Source of the DNA: Fusobacterium ulcerans ATCC 49185
GTDB taxonomy: Bacteria; Fusobacteriota; Fusobacteriia; Fusobacteriales; Fusobacteriaceae
Length of the DNA: 64,000 bases
Assembly (NCBI RefSeq): GCF_900683735.1
Contig: NZ_LR215979.1
Location: forward strand, 248,001-312,000
Reading direction: 5' to 3'
Numbering within the stretch: the stretch's first letter is position 1; every line of letters starts with the position of its first letter. The notes beneath the pieces were generated by a model. That model searched no databases, was not told the origin of the DNA, and was given only the letters and a program-made list of their open reading frames with translations. This document shows positions 58,983 to 64,000 of the stretch, piece after piece. The position numbers were made by a program, and so were the translations under genes.

Positions 58983-60947
58983 ATGTGTGTTTGGGAAGTT
59001 GGGGTTCCTAAATTAGGGGTAACCGTAGAAAATGAAGGAATTAATTTTGCTATATTTGCTAAAAATAAAAAGAAAGTAGTTTTAAATATTTATAGTTCAG
59101 GTTCAGATCTGACTCCCAAAAAGAGTTTTGTTTTAGATCCAACTATAAATAAGACAGGGAATATCTGGCATATATACTTAAAAGATATTCCAGCTAAAAC
59201 TTTATATACTTGGAAATTAGATGACTCTCCTGAACTATTAGACCCCTATGCATTATCTTATACAAATAATAAAAATTATTCAAGAAGAAAGGGTATAACT
59301 GTAAAAAGAGGGCGTACAGGCACGAAGCATTTAAATACAGAATTAGAAGATACAATTATATATGAAGTACATATAAAACTTTTTACTCAAAATTTTAATT
59401 CTATGGTAGAGTTTCCAGGAACTTATAGTGGATTTATTGAAAAAATACCATATTTAAAAGATTTAGGAATAACTGCTGTAGAGTTTCTTCCAGTGTATGA
59501 ATGGGATGATTATACTGGAAATACTGGTATGGCAAATGGAGCAAAGTTAAAGAATGTATGGGGGTATAATCCTATAAATTTCTTTGCACCAACTAAAAAG
59601 TTTTCTAAAGATCAAACTTTAGATTCAAGTAATGAAGTAGTTGAATTTAAAGAATTGGTAAAAGCTCTTCATGACCATGGAATAGAAGTAATTTTAGATG
59701 TAGTATATAATCATACTGCTGAAGGTGGTAATGGAGGAAAAATATATAACTTTAAGGCAATGGATAATAAAACTTTTTATATGCTTGAAAATAAAGATAC
59801 TCAATACAAAAATTATTCAGGATGTGGAAATACTTTTAATTGTAATAACAAAGTAGTAAAAGATATTATTATAGATTCTTTGAGATATTGGTATCTTGAT
59901 ATGGGAGTAGATGGATTTAGGTTCGATTTGGCATCAATTCTTGGAAGGGGAGAAGATGGACAATGGAATGAAGTTTCCCTCTTGAATGAATTAGTACAGG
60001 ATCCTATTTTATCACATTGTAAATTAATTTCAGAAAGTTGGGATTTAGGTGGTTATTATGTAGGAGATATGCCAGCTGGTTGGAGTGAATGGAATGGGAA
60101 ATACAGAGATGTTGTCAGAAAATTTATAAAGGGTGAGTTTGGATTGATCCCTGAATTATTAAAAAGAATATTTGGAAGTCCTGATATTTTTAAAAGAAAT
60201 AACAGAGGACCTATGAGTAATATAAATTTTGTTACCTGTCATGATGGTTTTACCATGTGGGATCTTGTTAGCTATAATAACAAACATAATCTCAGCAATG
60301 GAGAAAATAATAATGATGGAGAAAACAATAACAACTCATATAATTATGGTGTAGAAGGTGGAACTGACGATCCTGCTATTTTGGAAATGAGAAAAAGACA
60401 GATTAAAAATATGTTTTTGATACTTTTCATTTCACAAGGAGTACCTATGCTTCTTATGGGAGATGAAATGGGAAGAACCCAGTTTGGAAATAATAATGCT
60501 TATTGTCAAAATAATCGTTCTACATGGGTAGATTGGGAAAGAGGAAAAAAATTTTCTGAAATAAATAATTTTGTAAAAAATATGATAAAAGTTCGTAAAA
60601 AATATTCTGTTTTTAGAAAGAAAAATTATTTGGAACTTACTGAATGTAAAAATTGTGATGTTGCTCTTCATGGAGTAAAACTTAATACACCAGATTATTC
60701 ATATTATTCCTTAAGTATAGCATTTGTTTTACATGATATTGAAACAGATACATCATTTTATATAGCTTTAAATTCTTATCATGGAGAACTGACATTTGAG
60801 CTTCCAGTGCTCCAAAATAAGGAATGGCATCTGTTAGTTGATACTTCAAAAACAGAAAAAGAAAATTTCAGAGAAGATACAAAAGCTTTAATTGATAAAA
60901 AATATCTTGTAAAGCCAAGAAGCTCTATAATTTTAATGAGTAAATAA
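58983..60947 (+). CDS. glgX: Glycogen debranching enzyme (GlgX/isoamylase type, GH13)
   Basis: This 654-residue alpha-1,6-glucosidase of GH13 is close in size to E. coli GlgX. An N-terminal CBM48/isoamylase domain (~5-110, VTVENEGINFAIFAKNKKKV) is followed by the catalytic barrel. Conserved regions are DVVYNHTAEGG (about 240), GFRFDLAS with nucleophile D315, SESWDLGG with acid/base E351, and FVTCHDGFTMWD (about 420). A C-terminal beta domain ends the protein. It should trim short branches from glycogen or limit dextrins. No other glycogen genes are adjacent. The start has AAGGAGAAC; a terminator follows. Confidence 0.92.
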   Translation: MCVWEVGVPKLGVTVENEGINFAIFAKNKKKVVLNIYSSGSDLTPKKSFVLDPTINKTGNIWHIYLKDIPAKTLYTWKLDDSPELLDPYALSYTNNKNYSRRKGITVKRGRTGTKHLNTELEDTIIYEVHIKLFTQNFNSMVEFPGTYSGFIEKIPYLKDLGITAVEFLPVYEWDDYTGNTGMANGAKLKNVWGYNPINFFAPTKKFSKDQTLDSSNEVVEFKELVKALHDHGIEVILDVVYNHTAEGGNGGKIYNFKAMDNKTFYMLENKDTQYKNYSGCGNTFNCNNKVVKDIIIDSLRYWYLDMGVDGFRFDLASILGRGEDGQWNEVSLLNELVQDPILSHCKLISESWDLGGYYVGDMPAGWSEWNGKYRDVVRKFIKGEFGLIPELLKRIFGSPDIFKRNNRGPMSNINFVTCHDGFTMWDLVSYNNKHNLSNGENNNDGENNNNSYNYGVEGGTDDPAILEMRKRQIKNMFLILFISQGVPMLLMGDEMGRTQFGNNNAYCQNNRSTWVDWERGKKFSEINNFVKNMIKVRKKYSVFRKKNYLELTECKNCDVALHGVKLNTPDYSYYSLSIAFVLHDIETDTSFYIALNSYHGELTFELPVLQNKEWHLLVDTSKTEKENFREDTKALIDKKYLVKPRSSIILMSK

Positions 60948-60960
60948 AATAACGATTTAA

Positions 60961-60998
60961 GGCAGACTCTAAAGTAAAACTTTGAAGTCTGCTTTTTG
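60961..60998 (+). terminator. Terminator after the debranching enzyme
   Basis: GCAGACT (60962-60968) pairs with AGTCTGC (60986-60992), with AAAGT/ACTTT inner pairing, followed by TTTTTGC. Confidence 0.85.
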
Positions 60999-61055
60999 CA
61001 TAGTATAATATATCTAAAATATAAATTTTCCTGTTTTTAGTAGGAGGTAATCAAT

Positions 61056-62831
61056 ATGCTTGATAAGTTAAAAAATTCTTTTTTATATTTTTCTATATTA
61101 TTTATTATTACAGGGATATCATGTTTTATTGCATATAACTGGAATAAAATAGGAAATTTTACTAAGATGTCTATTCCAATGGCTTTGATTCTATTGGGAA
61201 TAATTGGTTGGTTTATTTTTCAAAATAAAAAATCATATAGAGAACTTTCACTTTTTTCATCATCATTTTTTATAGGGACATTATTTGCTGTATTTGGACA
61301 GATATATCAAACAGGAGCTGATCCATATACACTGTTTAGAAATTGGGGGATATTTATACTGATTTTTTCTTTTATAGAAAAATTTTATCCTCTTTGGACT
61401 CTGAATGTAACAGTTTTTACAATAAGTGGAATGCTTTATATGAGATTGTATGGGAATTTTACAATGATATGTATTACAGGATCTATAATTATTTTATTTT
61501 TCTTTCTTATTTATATTGTTGTGATAAAAAAAATGTTAATAGAAGTAAAAAACTGGTTTTTCTATATCCTTGCTTTTTCTTCAACCACTTTAATGACAGC
61601 AGGAATATTCTGGAAGGTTTTAGGTATGGGATATTACAGAAGCTTTGATTTATATGGACCATTGTATTTATTGATATATATTGTATTTATAGGATTGCTT
61701 TTTCTGCTTGGAAAAAAAATAAGGAAGCAAGGATTAAATATTATAAGTATAGTTTCAATGACTTTTGTTATCTCTTCTTATATAATAAGAGAAATATCTG
61801 GGGTGGGCTCAGGTATTATTGGAATTTTCTTGATAATATGCCTTATTATAGGAAGCATTAGAATTATTACTAAAAATTATCTGTCTTCAAATTCAGTAAG
61901 AGTTATTTTAAATTTTTTCAAAGTAATTTTAGTAATATTGACAATAGCATTTTTCTCATTATTGATGTCTTTCTTTAGTCTTGGAGAAGAGGCAATTCTT
62001 GTAGCAGGAGCACTTCTTCTTGCAGCATCTTGCTTTCTTCCAAAGGTTTTAAAATTTAAAGAAGAAAAAAATGAAATAATAACATTCGTATCTGGGTTGA
62101 CTTTAATTCTTGTGTATCTTCAAGAGAGAATGAGATTATCAACAACAACAATAGTTGGAATAGGTTGGATGATATATGGAGGATTCTATATTTTAAGACA
62201 CTCCAAAATCTTAGATTTCTTGATTGTTCCAGCAGTAATTTCTGGATTAATAATGATTTTTCCAGGGACAAAGGAGTATTCAAAAACATTGATACTTGTG
62301 ATACCACTCATTTTTATCTTGGTATCTAGTTGTAATGAAAAAATGAAAATAGCAAAAACGGAAAGAATAAAAAGAATAACTAGAGGAGCAGAGATCACTG
62401 CTTTTATTCAAGCGATAGTAGTTAGCAGTACACTTTTTAGATATAATTATTATGACCCATATATAGTTAATGGAATAATACTTGCAATAGCATTAGGACT
62501 GCTCTATAAAATATTTGCTGGAAAAAACTATTTTGCATTTTTTATTATAGCTGTATTAGTAGGGTTTTTAAGTTTCTTCTGTTTGGGTGCGTATGGAGTA
62601 AACTTAGGAATAATGCTGATTTTATTATATATGTACAGAGATGAAAAATATATGATAGGAGCAGCAGTAATATTTTTAGGAGGAGAAATATCATTTTATT
62701 ACTATAGCCTTCATATAACACTTCTTGAAAAATCTTATCTTATGATAAAAAGTGGGGCTTTATTATTTCTTGGATTTCTCATTTTATCTAAAATTACCTG
62801 TAAAGCAATGGAGAGGGGGGAAGAGCTATGA
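61056..62831 (+). CDS. DUF2157-type polytopic membrane protein
   Basis: This 591-residue protein is nearly all membrane, with about 18 hydrophobic segments. The N-terminal part (GISCFIAYNWNKIGNFTKMSIPMALILLG, then SLFSSSFFIGTLFAVFGQIYQTGADPYTLF by pattern) matches DUF2157. The C-terminal half is likely DUF4401-like. It lacks the soluble N-terminal extension some members have. Its stop overlaps the next gene by 4 bp (ATGA). DUF2157, DUF4401 and GDYXXLXY proteins occur together in many diderms with unknown function, presumably in the inner membrane/periplasm. Confidence 0.85.
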   Translation: MLDKLKNSFLYFSILFIITGISCFIAYNWNKIGNFTKMSIPMALILLGIIGWFIFQNKKSYRELSLFSSSFFIGTLFAVFGQIYQTGADPYTLFRNWGIFILIFSFIEKFYPLWTLNVTVFTISGMLYMRLYGNFTMICITGSIIILFFFLIYIVVIKKMLIEVKNWFFYILAFSSTTLMTAGIFWKVLGMGYYRSFDLYGPLYLLIYIVFIGLLFLLGKKIRKQGLNIISIVSMTFVISSYIIREISGVGSGIIGIFLIICLIIGSIRIITKNYLSSNSVRVILNFFKVILVILTIAFFSLLMSFFSLGEEAILVAGALLLAASCFLPKVLKFKEEKNEIITFVSGLTLILVYLQERMRLSTTTIVGIGWMIYGGFYILRHSKILDFLIVPAVISGLIMIFPGTKEYSKTLILVIPLIFILVSSCNEKMKIAKTERIKRITRGAEITAFIQAIVVSSTLFRYNYYDPYIVNGIILAIALGLLYKIFAGKNYFAFFIIAVLVGFLSFFCLGAYGVNLGIMLILLYMYRDEKYMIGAAVIFLGGEISFYYYSLHITLLEKSYLMIKSGALLFLGFLILSKITCKAMERGEEL

Positions 62832-63304
62832 AAAAAATACTTGTAGTACTTAATCTCTTATTATTGATGATAGCTTTTGGGTATTCAGTAGTAAAAGAGG
62901 AGAGAAATTTAAAACAAAAAACTTTCTATATAAAAACAGCTCCTGTTGATCCTCGTTCTTTAATACAGGGAGATTATATGATTCTTAATTATGATATTAC
63001 AGAGTCAGCCAGAGGAGAAGCAAGAAATTTAAGAAAAGGATATATAAGAGTTAGGCTAAATAATTTGAAAGTAGCTGAATTCATGGAAGTTAGTAAAGAA
63101 TATCTTCCATCATCTGATAATGAACTTTCTATTCAGTTTCATCAAAATGATTCTACTATAGATATAGGTGTTAATTCATATTTATTTCAGGAGGGAACTG
63201 GAAATAGATTTCAAAGAGCACAGTATGCAGAAGTTATAGAATTGAAAAGTGGTAAACTAAGATTAAAACATTTATTAGACAAAGACTTCAATATAATAAA
63301 ATAA
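62828..63304 (+). CDS. GDYXXLXY-domain protein
   Basis: This 158-residue protein has an N-terminal membrane anchor or signal (KKILVVLNLLLLMIAFGYSVV) and the family motif GDYMILNYDI (residues ~49-58) after the equally conserved APVDPRSLIQ. A beta-rich domain follows, with a YAEVIELKSGKLRLKHL end. The role is unknown. It is translationally coupled to the DUF2157 gene, matching the usual pairing of the two families, so they probably form one envelope complex. A strong GAGAGGGGGG site lies inside the end of the upstream gene. Confidence 0.88.
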   Translation: MKKILVVLNLLLLMIAFGYSVVKEERNLKQKTFYIKTAPVDPRSLIQGDYMILNYDITESARGEARNLRKGYIRVRLNNLKVAEFMEVSKEYLPSSDNELSIQFHQNDSTIDIGVNSYLFQEGTGNRFQRAQYAEVIELKSGKLRLKHLLDKDFNIIK

Positions 63305-63308
63305 GAAA

Positions 63309-63344
63309 AAGGCAGTTAAAATTTATAAAAGTTTTAACTGCCTT
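63309..63344. terminator. Bidirectional terminator
   Basis: Perfect 13-bp arms AAGGCAGTTAAAA (63309-63321) and TTTTAACTGCCTT (63332-63344) have A- and T-rich flanks on either side. Confidence 0.9.
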
Positions 63345-63348
63345 CTTT

Positions 63349-64000
63349 TTAACTTTGAGTGTTAGTAAAATAATCAGGGTGAATAAGAACTAATTTTTTT
63401 AGATATCCTTCAACTCTTTCATAGTTTTGCTGTGTATATGATACTAGTTTATCAACTGCTTTATTTCTTATATTTTCAGCAACTTCTCTATGATCTTTTA
63501 TAAAAAATTCTCCATAAAGCTGTTCCTCAAGATAAAGATTTAAAAAACGGTTATATTGAATATTGTTTAAACGAAGTATTTTCCAAACAAAACTAAATCC
63601 ATTGTATTCAAATATAGCTGAGTGGAACATATTATCATAGTCAAAAATTACAGTGCGAAAATTTTTGCTATTTTTATATTTATTTTCAGCCTCATCTAAT
63701 ATTTTATCAAGTTTATCAGCTAAGGGTTTAGTATCTTTTGTAGCGCACATATTAACTAAAACCTCTTTTTCTGCGATGCATCTTAGAAACCTACTTTCTA
63801 TTATCTGTTGATAATCAATAAGAACAACACGTGTCTTTTTTTTAGGTTGCACTTCAACCAAACCTTCATGATCCAATACCGAAATAGCTTCTCTGATAGG
63901 GCTTCTGCTTACATTAAATATTTGCTGTAATTTAGGCTCACTGATTGCTTCACCAGGTTTTATAGTAGCTCTAATAATACTTTCTCTAAGAGAACGGTAT
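63349..64000 (-). CDS. GntR-family regulator with FCD domain (N terminus cut by the window end)
   Basis: The frame is open to base 64000. The visible ~216 residues begin inside the winged helix (RSLRESIIRATIKPGEAISE, then NVSRSPIREAISVLDHEGLV), so only about 10-15 residues are missing. The FCD ligand domain (~75-210) has the metal/ligand residues of this subfamily, with Asp in FDYDNMFHSAIF, a further His in FIKDHREVA, and LIHPDYF near the end. FCD regulators bind small organic acids, often sugar acids or oxo acids, and repress nearby catabolic genes. Its targets are outside the window. It is convergent with the GDYXXLXY gene. Confidence 0.9.
   Translation of the reverse strand, partial: YRSLRESIIRATIKPGEAISEPKLQQIFNVSRSPIREAISVLDHEGLVEVQPKKKTRVVLIDYQQIIESRFLRCIAEKEVLVNMCATKDTKPLADKLDKILDEAENKYKNSKNFRTVIFDYDNMFHSAIFEYNGFSFVWKILRLNNIQYNRFLNLYLEEQLYGEFFIKDHREVAENIRNKAVDKLVSYTQQNYERVEGYLKKLVLIHPDYFTNTQS

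Noticed and set aside
1-64000. CRISPR arrays, tRNA/rRNA genes, insertion sequences, prophage or attachment sites
   Set aside because: Reading both strands I found no regularly spaced repeats, no tRNA-like cloverleaf or rRNA segments, no transposase or integrase genes and no flanking direct repeats.

Overview
The window is AT-rich DNA with dense coding, short intergenic gaps and strong AGGAGG-type ribosome binding sites. It looks like chromosome from an anaerobic, amino-acid-fermenting diderm. Clues are histidine degradation (hutU/hutI), lpxK (lipid A), a FadL-type outer-membrane barrel, a class III fructose-bisphosphatase, PPDK, and many amidohydrolases and peptide/amino-acid permeases. A Fusobacterium of the varium/ulcerans type fits best; this is inference from gene content and codon bias, not from a marker gene. 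I see no tRNA, rRNA, CRISPR array, insertion sequence or prophage.

Layout. 1-2.2 kb: end of a hut operon and a small membrane protein. 2.3-3.7 kb: a PPOX-fold flavoprotein divergent from a WYL regulator. 3.8-7.1 kb: leftward operon DUF3870 - N-acyl-D-amino-acid deacylase - permease. 7.3-20.4 kb: a purine/uric-acid type catabolic island. Leftward are dpaL (ygeX), ygeY, a dihydropyrimidinase and ridA. Rightward are ssnA, an NCS2 purine permease, a PreA-like Fe-S protein and a selenium-type xanthine dehydrogenase. A YgeV-like sigma-54 activator lies between them. Both operons start with a sequence matching the sigma-54 -24/-12 promoter with exact spacing, and each is preceded by a pair of matching 17-bp dyads about 100-145 bp upstream. 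20.5-27.0 kb: a second sigma-54 system (PrpR-like activator, second D-aminoacylase, PLP lyase/deaminase), divergent from an NhaC-type antiporter that has its own -24/-12 promoter. 27.1-31.8 kb: gamma-glutamyltransferase, permease and solute-binding lipoprotein, behind a leader with a 19-codon reading frame and a terminator hairpin. 31.8-40.3 kb: DUF554, a HAD phosphatase, a His/Met-rich exported protein, a two-component system and a 1449-residue protein of unknown function. 40.4-45.7 kb: AbgB-like hydrolase, GltS-type symporter and regulator, divergent from an unknown protein plus a Crp-family regulator, with two palindromes sharing an 18-bp core between them. 45.7-49.2 kb: thioredoxin, a 2-hydroxyacid dehydrogenase, and FadL/TetR. 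49.2-54.6 kb: a gluconeogenic operon ccpN-like - ppdK - fbp with two matching operators at its promoter. 54.6-58.1 kb: lpxK - unknown - ptsN-like - nadD - yfcE. 58.3-64 kb: CAP-domain protein, debranching enzyme, DUF2157/GDYXXLXY pair, and a truncated GntR/FCD regulator.

Common theme: about half of the window imports and breaks down nitrogen-rich compounds (histidine, purines, N-acyl and D-amino acids, gamma-glutamyl peptides, aminoacyl-glutamates). Each module carries its own transporter and often its own dedicated regulator. Five amidohydrolase-superfamily enzymes and two M20 hydrolases lie within 45 kb. The most interesting signals are regulatory: the two sigma-54 circuits, the candidate attenuator at 31.6-31.8 kb, and the paired palindromes at 44.4 and 54.5 kb.
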